Positions 8,469 to 14,211 of a DNA stretch of 31,128 nucleotides are shown piece by piece. The stretch is from CAZOKH01 sp964580315 (lineage in GTDB: Bacteria > Chloroflexota > Anaerolineae > Anaerolineales > Anaerolineaceae). The stretch is from the NCBI GenBank assembly GCA_964580315.1, contig CAZOKH010000044.1:1-31128 (forward strand). Reading direction: 5' to 3'. Made by a program: the position numbers and the translations under genes. Numbering within the stretch: the first letter of the stretch is position 1; each line of letters starts with the position of its first letter. A model generated the notes under the pieces. The model ran no database searches, was not told where the DNA came from, and saw only the letters and a list, made by a program, of their open reading frames with translations.

Positions 8469-9116
8469 TTATTCAGCTTTTTGAAAGTGCATGGTGTAAG
8501 CCAGGCGCTTCCCAAAAAAGCCCGTCTCGCGGAACCCGACTTTGTTAGCCGTGCGCTGAACCGACTCGCGGCTTTGAAAATGCGGGTCAAAAATGACTTC
8601 CGTTATCGAGAGGCGACCGCCCGGTTTGAGGCACTCGTAAATTTCCTGCAAAGCTGCTGCCTGGTTGGGAATCTCTCCCAACACTGTCACCAGCATGGCG
8701 CAATCGTAGTATGCCTTTTCGAGCTTGCCTTCACCCAGCCCGGCCTGCACATAGCGCAGGTTGGTGAGACCGGCAGCGGCGGCTTTTTCCTGCACGCGCG
8801 CCAGCATTTCGGGCTGCAGGTCAAGCGCGGTCAATTCACCCTGCGGGCCAATGGCTTTTGCAACAGGAATGGACAACCGACCCGGGCCGCAGCCGGCGTC
8901 CAGCACCTTCATGCCGGGCTGCAAATCCAGCAGGCTGATGATGGTGCTGGCGCGGTTGGTTTTGGTGAAGGGGTTATCCATCTCGACCATCCAACCCAGC
9001 CAGGAGGGGCAGGGAAGCGACTGGCGGTTGGAAGCCAGCCGCCACACCAGGGAGATCACGATAAACAAAACAAAAACGAGAAGAATAATTTGGAATGTGT
9101 TCATGCTATTGCTCAC
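8469..9116 (-). CDS. Membrane-anchored class I SAM-dependent methyltransferase
   Basis: A 215-residue protein with an N-terminal membrane helix at about residues 8-27 (FQIILLVFVLFIVISLVW), a 'PCPSWLGWMVEMDNPF' linker, and a Rossmann methyltransferase domain with motif I DAGCGPGR at 73-80, an acidic residue after strand 2 (LTALDLQPEML) and the 'LKPGGRLSITEV' post-motif. The helix would hold it at the membrane, unusual for this otherwise soluble fold and suited to a lipid or membrane-bound substrate. The start is either a GTG whose G overlaps the TetR stop codon (GTGA, 9116-9113), which I list, or the ATG at 9104. Neither has a clear ribosome binding site, which fits coupling to TetR. Confidence 0.88.
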   Translation of the reverse strand: MSNSMNTFQIILLVFVLFIVISLVWRLASNRQSLPCPSWLGWMVEMDNPFTKTNRASTIISLLDLQPGMKVLDAGCGPGRLSIPVAKAIGPQGELTALDLQPEMLARVQEKAAAAGLTNLRYVQAGLGEGKLEKAYYDCAMLVTVLGEIPNQAAALQEIYECLKPGGRLSITEVIFDPHFQSRESVQRTANKVGFRETGFFGKRLAYTMHFQKAE

Positions 9117-9742
9117 GCTTGAGGGAATTGGGGAACCAAAAATTGAAACGAGCCGGCGGGGGCGTTTAACAAACTTTCAATGATGGCGGGGATGGCCGCG
9201 GCCCGGCGCAGCAGGGTTTCCGGTGTCCAGGGATAGAAACCCACGTCGGTCAAGAACTGGATGGAGGTCAGGATGAATTCGGAGGTCTCCAGGGGGGTAT
9301 CGGTGTGGAAGATGCCTTCATCACAGCCCTGCTGCACCAGTTGGGCATACAGCGGTGCCTGTTTTTGGACGGCCACCGCCAGGGTGCGGGCGTGCATGCC
9401 CATGTTGCCAGGACGGTGAAGCTGCTCCAGGAGCTGCTCGTTGTCCTCTTCCATGTTGGCGGCGGTAACCAGCAGGCGGAATTTGTCCAACGCGCTGCCG
9501 CTGGCTTCGTCGAGCGCCTGTTGCATGTGCGCCGTGTTGGCGTCCACCAGGTCTTCGATCACAGCCTCCAGCATTTCTTCTTTGGATTTGAAATAATAGT
9601 AGATGGTGCCTTTGGCAATGCCCAGGGCGTCCATCACATCTTGCATGGTGGTCTGGTCATATTCTTTGGATTGGAATAGAACGCGGGCGGCATCAATGAT
9701 TTCCTGGCGGCGTTCTTCGGGTTTCTTCACAGTTCGGGTCAT
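9113..9742 (-). CDS. TetR/AcrR-family transcriptional repressor
   Basis: A 209-residue regulator. Residues 10-57 are a TetR_N helix-turn-helix (RRQEIIDAARVLF, then TTMQDVMDALGIAKGTIYYYF and SKEEML); the C-terminal part is a helical ligand and dimerisation domain. It is the first gene of the operon, with AGGAG 7 nt before the ATG. Two matching palindromes flank the promoter in front of it, so autorepression is very likely, with release when a ligand (probably the export substrate) binds. The stop codon overlaps the methyltransferase start. Confidence 0.95.
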   Translation of the reverse strand: MTRTVKKPEERRQEIIDAARVLFQSKEYDQTTMQDVMDALGIAKGTIYYYFKSKEEMLEAVIEDLVDANTAHMQQALDEASGSALDKFRLLVTAANMEEDNEQLLEQLHRPGNMGMHARTLAVAVQKQAPLYAQLVQQGCDEGIFHTDTPLETSEFILTSIQFLTDVGFYPWTPETLLRRAAAIPAIIESLLNAPAGSFQFLVPQFPQA

Positions 9743-9755
9743 GTTTTTCTCCTGT

Positions 9756-9778
9756 AATTGACTGACCGTCGGTCAATT
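9756..9778. promoter_or_regulatory. TetR operator O2 (at the transcription start)
   Basis: AATTGACTGAC-C-GTCGGTCAATT: an 11-bp inverted repeat around a central C with one mismatch. It begins at the predicted transcription start of the tetR operon. It shares the core TGACTGAC-C-GTCNGTCA with O1 (9796-9812); the centres are 37 bp apart. Confidence 0.8.
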
Positions 9779-9784
9779 AATTGG

Positions 9785-9813
9785 ATTATACAATATGACT
9801 GACCGTCAGTCAA
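9785..9813 (-). promoter_or_regulatory. Near-consensus sigma-70-type promoter of the TetR operon
   Basis: On the minus strand: -35 TTGACT (9813-9808), 17-nt spacer, -10 TATAAT (9790-9785). Five of six and six of six consensus bases at ideal spacing. The -35 box lies inside operator O1 and the predicted start lies at the edge of operator O2, so a bound repressor would block polymerase from both sides. Confidence 0.8.
9796..9812. promoter_or_regulatory. TetR operator O1 (over the -35 box)
   Basis: TGACTGAC-C-GTCAGTCA, a perfect 8+8-bp palindrome around a single C. It overlaps the -35 box of the operon promoter. The same core recurs at 9756-9778. The regulator encoded 14 nt beyond O2 is the obvious ligand. 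Confidence 0.8.
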
Positions 9814-9840
9814 TAGGTTTGGAGAAATTGGTTTGAAAAA

Positions 9841-10023
9841 CACCCCACCCCAGCCCTCCCCAAAATGCATGCCGCATTTTAGGGAGGGAGCAAAGCCGTT
9901 TATTTAAATCACATTGAAGAAAACAGACCTGGAAATGAGCAAAAAGCATTGTTTGTTAAAAAAGCTACTAACTCCTCCCCTAAAATCTGTTTTTTAGATT
10001 TTGGGGGAGGCTGGGAGGGGGTG
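9841..10023. repeat. Palindromic dispersed repeat, copy A
   Basis: A 183-bp non-coding element with outer inverted ends (CACCCCAGCCCTCCCC left; GGGGGAGGCTGGGAGGGGGTG right) and two inner hairpins. The left hairpin pairs CCCTCCC-C-AAAATGC (9854-9868) with GCATTTT-A-GGGAGGG (9874-9888). The right pairs CCTCCCCTAAAATCT (9974-9988) with AGATTTTGGGGGAGG (9996-10010) around GTTTTTT. Copies B (10614) and C (13197) are in the same orientation. It has no reading frame. The right hairpin lies 27 nt past the GNAT stop codon and could end or protect that transcript. Confidence 0.85.
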
Positions 10024-10036
10024 TAATTAAGCCAGG

Positions 10037-10564
10037 TTAATCAGCCAACAACGCTTTGCGCAGCACCGAGACGGTTTGCATCTTTTTGCCAAAGGCACGC
10101 GGCTCGCTGACGCGCACCAGTTCAAATCCCTGGCGCTGCCAGAAGGCAAAGGCGGGGTGATTGTCAGCCACCACGCCCAGCATGAGGGCGGTTGCGCCCT
10201 GCGCCTGCGCCCACGCGCCAAAGCGCTGCACCAGCCGGCGCCCCAGCCCCTGCCCGCGCACGGCCGGGTCGAGCAGCAGCAGCCCGATCCAGTAGATGGA
10301 TTCTTCGGGATAATTGCGCATGCCTTCCAGCACGCCCACCAGTTGATTTTGCTGATGCCACACGCCGAAGAGGTACTTGTCTGCCAGTGACCTGCCCGGC
10401 GGGGTTTCCTGCATGGCTTCCTGCGCGGCGTGGGGCGACACCGCGCCGCCTTCCACGATCAGCGCGTAGTCGGCGCAGTGCTCGAACAGGGCTTGCAGTT
10501 GGTCGGCGTGCGTGGAGTCGATGGGGGTGATGCTGTAGGCAGGGTGGTCGAGGGTGAGAAGCAT
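10037..10564 (-). CDS. GNAT-family N-acetyltransferase
   Basis: A 175-residue acetyltransferase. The acetyl-CoA motif A is clear: 'LLLLDPAVRGQGLGRRLVQ', with the R-x-x-G-x-G signature RGQGLG at 103-108, followed by 'ALMLGVVADNHPAFAFWQRQGFELVR' (motif B, typical N-x-x-A-x-x-F-W/Y). The acceptor is unknown. It stands alone between repeat copies A and B. No ribosome binding site is visible, but a TATAAT box ends 8 nt before the ATG, so the message may be leaderless. Confidence 0.88.
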   Translation of the reverse strand: MLLTLDHPAYSITPIDSTHADQLQALFEHCADYALIVEGGAVSPHAAQEAMQETPPGRSLADKYLFGVWHQQNQLVGVLEGMRNYPEESIYWIGLLLLDPAVRGQGLGRRLVQRFGAWAQAQGATALMLGVVADNHPAFAFWQRQGFELVRVSEPRAFGKKMQTVSVLRKALLAD

Positions 10565-10572
10565 AGATGTTA

Positions 10573-10578
10573 ATTATA
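10573..10578 (-). promoter_or_regulatory. Possible -10 box of a leaderless GNAT transcript
   Basis: TATAAT on the minus strand (10578-10573), 8 nt before the ATG at 10564. The normal -10 to +1 distance would put the start at or next to the ATG. No -35 match is seen at 16-18 nt, so this is only suggestive. Confidence 0.3.
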
Positions 10579-10613
10579 TTTCCACTTCCTGCCCGCGCAC
10601 CTCAACAGGCCTG

Positions 10614-10783
10614 ACCCCACCCCAGCCCTCCCCAAAATGCAGCCGCATTTTAGGGAGGGAGCATAAATGCTCATTTGCAAAAATTGAAATGAAAATGATG
10701 CAAAAAAATCTTATTTGTTTAAAAATGGTTCACACCTCCCCTAAAATCTGTTTTTTAGATTTTGGGGGAGGCTGGGAGGGGGC
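10614..10783. repeat. Palindromic dispersed repeat, copy B
   Basis: About 170 bp, same ends and same two hairpins as copy A: CCCTCCCCAAAATGC ... GCATTTTAGGGAGGG at the left and CCTCCCCTAAAATCT ... AGATTTTGGGGGAGG at the right. The AT-rich middle has diverged from copies A and C while the hairpins are nearly unchanged. It lies between the LRR gene (3' side) and the GNAT gene (5' side). Confidence 0.85.
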
Positions 10784-10919
10784 GCCTTGCGGCAGCTGGC
10801 CGCCCAATGCCCGCCCGATTTTTTAAACTAATTCACAACCACGAACAATTTTCTGGGGAAGTTCATCCCTGTTCCAGTTTGGGCGGACGATTAAGGATGC
10901 TTGCAGTACATGTTTCCGG
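10784..10919. other. Intergenic spacer, nothing recognised
   Basis: The 136 nt between repeat copy B and the stop codon of the LRR lipoprotein gene hold no convincing reading frame, RNA or terminator. With copy B and the GNAT promoter region it makes a gene-free stretch of 355 nt. Confidence 0.5.
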
Positions 10920-12221
10920 TTACTGGAAAATTTGCAGCCCGGTGCGTTCGGTCAGTTCTTTGGGAATTTCGGTGATAGGGTTGCCTTCCAGGTTCAATTC
11001 AGACAGGTACTGCAATTGCACAATTTCGGGCGGCAGTTCGGTTAGCCGGTTGTTCTCCAGCGACAGGATGCTCAGGTTGCTGAGCTGCCCAATCTCCGGC
11101 GGCAGTTCGGTCAGTTGATTGCCGCCGAGCTTTAGTTCGGTGAGCGCCGTCAATTGACCAACCTGTGGCGGCAGGTTTGTGAGACCGATATTTGACGCAT
11201 AAAGCGTTTTTAGCTTGGAAAACTGCCAGATTTCGGGCGGCAAAACCTGCAAGGGATTGTTGTCCAGTTCAAGGATTTCCAGTTGGCTGCACTGGCTGAT
11301 CTGCGGCGGCAGTTCGGTCAGTTGATTGTTGTGCAGGCGCAGCACCGCCAGGTTGTTCAATTGAAAAATCTCAGGCGGAACGACAGCCAGTTGGTTGTTG
11401 TCCAGATCGATGCGGATGAGCTGTTCCAGGTTGCCAAACTCGGGGGGCAGCTCTGACAGTTGATTCTGGCTCAATGACAGGTATTTCAGGTTCGCCATAT
11501 CGCCAAATTCGGGGGGCAGAGCAGTCAGCGAATTTTCAGAAAGCCCCAACAATTCCAGGTTGTCGAGCTGTTCAATTTCAGGCGGCAGGCTTTCAAGCTG
11601 CGCTACGGCGACGAATAACGTTTTTAACCGCGTCATCTGACCAATTTCCGGCGGCAGGGTTTTCAGCGAATTGTAATTTAAGAACAGTTCTTCCAGGTTA
11701 TCCATTTGCATGATGGGAGCGGGCACCGTGGTCAGGTTGTTCTCCACCAGCACCAGCTTTTTCAGGTTGCTCAGCAGGGTAATTTCGGGCGGCAGGGTTT
11801 GCAATTGATTGGAGCTGACGTCGAGGATGGCCAGATTGGTCAAATTGCCGATTTCGGGCGGCAGGCTGGCCAGTTGATTGTCCCAGGCTTGCAAGGATTC
11901 AAGTTGTGTCAAAGCGCCGATCTCCGGCGGCAGCCCGGTGAGGGCATTGCCGTACAGGTTCAATTCGCGGAGTTTGGTGAGCTGCCCAATTTCTGCCGGC
12001 AAAACGGAAATGTGATTGCCCTGCAGGCTTACAACCTCAAGATCGGTCATTTTAAATACATCAGGCGGGATTTCTTCCATTTCGGAATAAGAACCGTCAT
12101 AAACCGTTTGACCCAGATCGAAGGTATCTCCTGCCAAAAAATTGCAGCCTAAAATCACCACCAGCATCCCGGCGGCGATTATTCTGCCAATCAATCCGAT
12201 TGAATTACCCGCTTTTTGCAT
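10920..12221 (-). CDS. Leucine-rich-repeat lipoprotein with sixteen 23-residue repeats
   Basis: A 433-residue exported protein. Residues 8-26 form a lipoprotein signal ending in the lipobox VILGC, with C26 as the predicted lipidated residue. From about residue 57 to the end there are sixteen uninterrupted 23-residue repeats of the pattern LxxLxxLxLxxNxLxxLPPEIxx, differing mainly at the exposed positions. Repeat 7 lacks the consensus asparagine (FVAVAQLESLPPEI), and the protein stops 8 residues into a seventeenth repeat (RTGLQIFQ), with no separate capping domain. LRR solenoids of this type bind proteins, so a surface adhesion or ligand-binding role is likely but unproven. GGAGG precedes the ATG. 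It appears to be a single-gene unit. Confidence 0.92.
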   Translation of the reverse strand: MQKAGNSIGLIGRIIAAGMLVVILGCNFLAGDTFDLGQTVYDGSYSEMEEIPPDVFKMTDLEVVSLQGNHISVLPAEIGQLTKLRELNLYGNALTGLPPEIGALTQLESLQAWDNQLASLPPEIGNLTNLAILDVSSNQLQTLPPEITLLSNLKKLVLVENNLTTVPAPIMQMDNLEELFLNYNSLKTLPPEIGQMTRLKTLFVAVAQLESLPPEIEQLDNLELLGLSENSLTALPPEFGDMANLKYLSLSQNQLSELPPEFGNLEQLIRIDLDNNQLAVVPPEIFQLNNLAVLRLHNNQLTELPPQISQCSQLEILELDNNPLQVLPPEIWQFSKLKTLYASNIGLTNLPPQVGQLTALTELKLGGNQLTELPPEIGQLSNLSILSLENNRLTELPPEIVQLQYLSELNLEGNPITEIPKELTERTGLQIFQ

Positions 12222-12388
12222 GGTTGCCTCCAGAGAATGCTGATTGATCGATTTTCAAGTGTCGTAAGGGGTGTGACGGTTAGAGATTGTGTATAGATTG
12301 ATTATAGAGCCTATGATTGAAGATTTTTTCAGTCTCAATGACAGCGGCATTCACATGATGTTGATGCTGCTGGACAGCACGCATTTCA

Positions 12389-12408
12389 GCGTGCAGGTGA
12401 ATGCACGC
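12389..12408 (-). other. Small hairpin 3' of the phosphotransferase gene
   Basis: GCGTGCA, loop GGTGAA, TGCACGC: a perfect 7-bp stem 10 nt after the stop codon of the phosphotransferase gene. There is no T-tract, so it is at best an mRNA end structure. Confidence 0.3.
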
Positions 12409-12417
12409 GCCCGGCGG

Positions 12418-13141
12418 CTATGCCAGCGCCCGGGTGAATTGCCCACTATGGCAGTCGACATAGGCGGTATCGGTGGTGTAAATATTCACATGCCCGGCAT
12501 TCACGTTTGCCTGCATGCGCGGGTTGCCGCGCGCCGCGCCCTGCAGCAGGCGGTCGGCCATAAAGGCCAGCCGCAGTTTGACCGTTTCCATCACCGTGGA
12601 GCGGTCTTGCAGGCCGTAGGCGTCGCAAAACAGGCGCGCGCGGCGGCACTGCTCGCCAACATCGCCGTAGCCGTCGGGGTTGGATGGGGCGGTCAGCGGG
12701 GCAAAGCGGTAGAGGGCGTAAGCCAGGTCCCACAGGCGCGGGCAGGCGTGGGCGTGGTCGAAGTCGATGACCCCCACCAGTTGACCGTTGTCGAACACAC
12801 AGTTGTAGGGCGCAAAGTCGCCGTGGCCGATCACCTCCACCGGTTCGCGGGTGGGCGCCTGCCAGCCGCTGCGCCAGGCCGGGGCAACATCTTGCGTGGC
12901 GTCGTGCAGGCGGCGCAGCAGCCGCGCCGCGGCGGTCAGCAGCGCATCACTGCGCAGGCTGACTGGCAGCGGGTCATTGCCAACCACGCCGGGCAAAAAG
13001 GTGAGAACTTCACGCCCCTGTGCATCGAATCCCAGGGGCAGCGGCGCTTCTGAAATGCCTTTTTCTCTCAGGTGCAGCAACAGCCGGTGAACCTGCGGCG
13101 CTGTTGCCGCCGGTCAAGGGTTGTTCCAATTCGGTATGCAT
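12418..13141 (-). pseudogene. Aminoglycoside-phosphotransferase-like gene with internal deletion
   Basis: The C-terminal 220 codons are intact APH-family kinase: REVLTFLPG hinge, the catalytic loop HGDFAPYN (H-x-D-x4-N) and the metal-binding IDFDHA. The N-lobe is wrong. The only ATG with family-like sequence (13141) gives MHTELEQPLTGGN and then runs out of frame, while the C-lobe frame begins after a TGA with PAATAPQVHRLLLHLREKG, which resembles the part that normally follows the nucleotide-binding 'VVRVGDTVRRPAG' strand pair. That strand pair is missing. The junction CCGGCGGCAACA would encode both LTGGN in one frame and PAAT in the other, so a deletion between two short direct repeats explains loss and frameshift together. 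A TTG at 13080 could still start a 220-residue truncated protein. Confidence 0.6.
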
Positions 13142-13251
13142 GCCTTGATTTTATTCGTCTGACAGGGATTTGGCAAACAACCCCAGCCCGACTGTCTACC
13201 CCACCCCGACCCTCCCCAAAATGCGGCTGCATTTTAGGGAGGGAGTCAAGC

Positions 13252-13351
13252 NNNNNNNNNNNNNNNNNNNNNNNNNNNNNNNNNNNNNNNNNNNNNNNNN
13301 NNNNNNNNNNNNNNNNNNNNNNNNNNNNNNNNNNNNNNNNNNNNNNNNNNN
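13252..13351. other. Scaffold gap (100 N)
   Basis: Exactly 100 unknown bases, the usual placeholder for a gap of unknown length. The sequence on the left ends in the tail of the 47-bp repeat unit (GGGAGTCAAGC) and on the right begins with the unit start (CGTATATCTG), so the missing part is probably more of the same array. Confidence 0.95.
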
Positions 13352-13491
13352 CGTATATCTGAAATGCTGAAAAGCGCATTTTAGGGAGGGAGTCAAGCCG
13401 TATATCTGAAATGCTGAAAAGCGCATTTTAGGGAGGGAGTCAAGCCGTATATCCGAAATGCTGAAAAGCGCATTTATGGATGGAGTTGAGC
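13352..13491. repeat. 47-bp tandem repeat array
   Basis: Units begin with CGTATATCTG at 13352, 13399 and 13446. The first two are identical 47-mers; the third is decayed and one base shorter (CATTTATGGATGGAG). Each contains GCATTTTAGGGAGGG, the right arm of the left hairpin of the dispersed repeat, so the array arose by local duplication inside copy C. There are no spacers, so it is not CRISPR. Confidence 0.9.
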
Positions 13492-13680
13492 CGATAATTC
13501 AATTATGACTGAAAAAATGGATCTGGAAATGAGAAAACCACCTTGTTTTTAAAGCTGCTTACTCCTTCCCTGAAATCCTGTTTTTTGGATTTTGGGAAAA
13601 AACAAAACGAAAATCACTCCCCTAAAATCTGCTTTTTAGATTTTGGGGGAGGCAGGAGGGGGTGGGTTGTTCGAAAGCAT

Positions 13681-14193
13681 TTACAGGTTGCGGATGACGC
13701 CGATCAACAGCGGGCAGGCGATGAGTACACTCAGCACCAGCAGGATGATGCCCATGATCATGGCGGTTTTAGCGCCCGAGCCAGCCACGCGCTCCAGCAC
13801 AGCCTCACCCGGCTTTTGCGGGTTGTAATACACCTGCACCCGGGTGCCAAACGGGTATTTTGCCAGATCGGCCTGGGCGCGGGCATGGTCATTGAACCCC
13901 TTTACACCGCCAAAGGCAACCTGTTTGGAGGTGTAGGTTTGCCCGGCCACCGTGTAGGAATATTCTACATGCGGGTAGTAAGAAATGCTGGTGTCCCCGT
14001 CCTCATCTCTGCTGACGCTCTCGCGCACTTCTGAAACAGTGATGCTGCCATCAGCGCTGGGCCACTGCTGGCTGGCGCCGGCTTTCTTTTTGCTGTTCTG
14101 GCTGTAGAGTAGGAGGGCAATGCTGCCGCCCAGGGTGAGCAGCAGGAAAAAGCCGCCGCAAAGCAGCGCAAAAATCAACGGTAAATCGTCCAT
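13681..14193 (-). CDS. DUF3592 membrane protein
   Basis: A 170-residue protein with a membrane helix at each end (about 5-30 and 142-166) and a middle domain outside or between them. The middle has the DUF3592 pattern: 'WPSADGSITVSEV', a strand pair 'YPHVEYSYTVAGQTYTS', and 'YPFGTRVQVYYNPQKPGEAVLE'. The family's function is unknown. The start lies 18 nt after the stop codon of the GGDEF-EAL gene, so the two are probably cotranscribed. Its 3' end abuts repeat copy C. Confidence 0.85.
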   Translation of the reverse strand: MDDLPLIFALLCGGFFLLLTLGGSIALLLYSQNSKKKAGASQQWPSADGSITVSEVRESVSRDEDGDTSISYYPHVEYSYTVAGQTYTSKQVAFGGVKGFNDHARAQADLAKYPFGTRVQVYYNPQKPGEAVLERVAGSGAKTAMIMGIILLVLSVLIACPLLIGVIRNL

Positions 14194-14211
14194 TTTTCAC
14201 CTCATTTTCGC

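Larger units (their letters stand above)
13197..13664. repeat. Palindromic dispersed repeat, copy C (expanded, contains assembly gap)
   Basis: Same left end (CACCCCGACCCTCCCCAAAATGC ...) and right end (CTCCCCTAAAATCTGC ... GGGGGAGG) as copies A and B, but enlarged. The segment after the left hairpin is multiplied into a 47-bp tandem array, interrupted by 100 N, and the right hairpin is present twice (a decayed copy at about 13561-13596 and an intact one at 13617-13653). The middle (ATCTGGAAATGAG) matches copy A. It ends 16 nt before the DUF3592 stop codon. Confidence 0.8.

Noticed and set aside
12289..13053. Plus-strand 254-codon frame overlapping the phosphotransferase
   Set aside because: It is the shadow of the APH C-lobe frame; the minus strand carries HGDFAPYN and IDFDHA.
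13068..13426. Reading frames running through the 100-N gap
   Set aside because: They exist only because unknown bases contain no stop codons; the flanks are tandem repeat, not coding.
13352..13491. Direct repeats that might be a CRISPR array
   Set aside because: The units follow each other without spacers, the unit is derived from the local dispersed repeat, and no cas gene is present.
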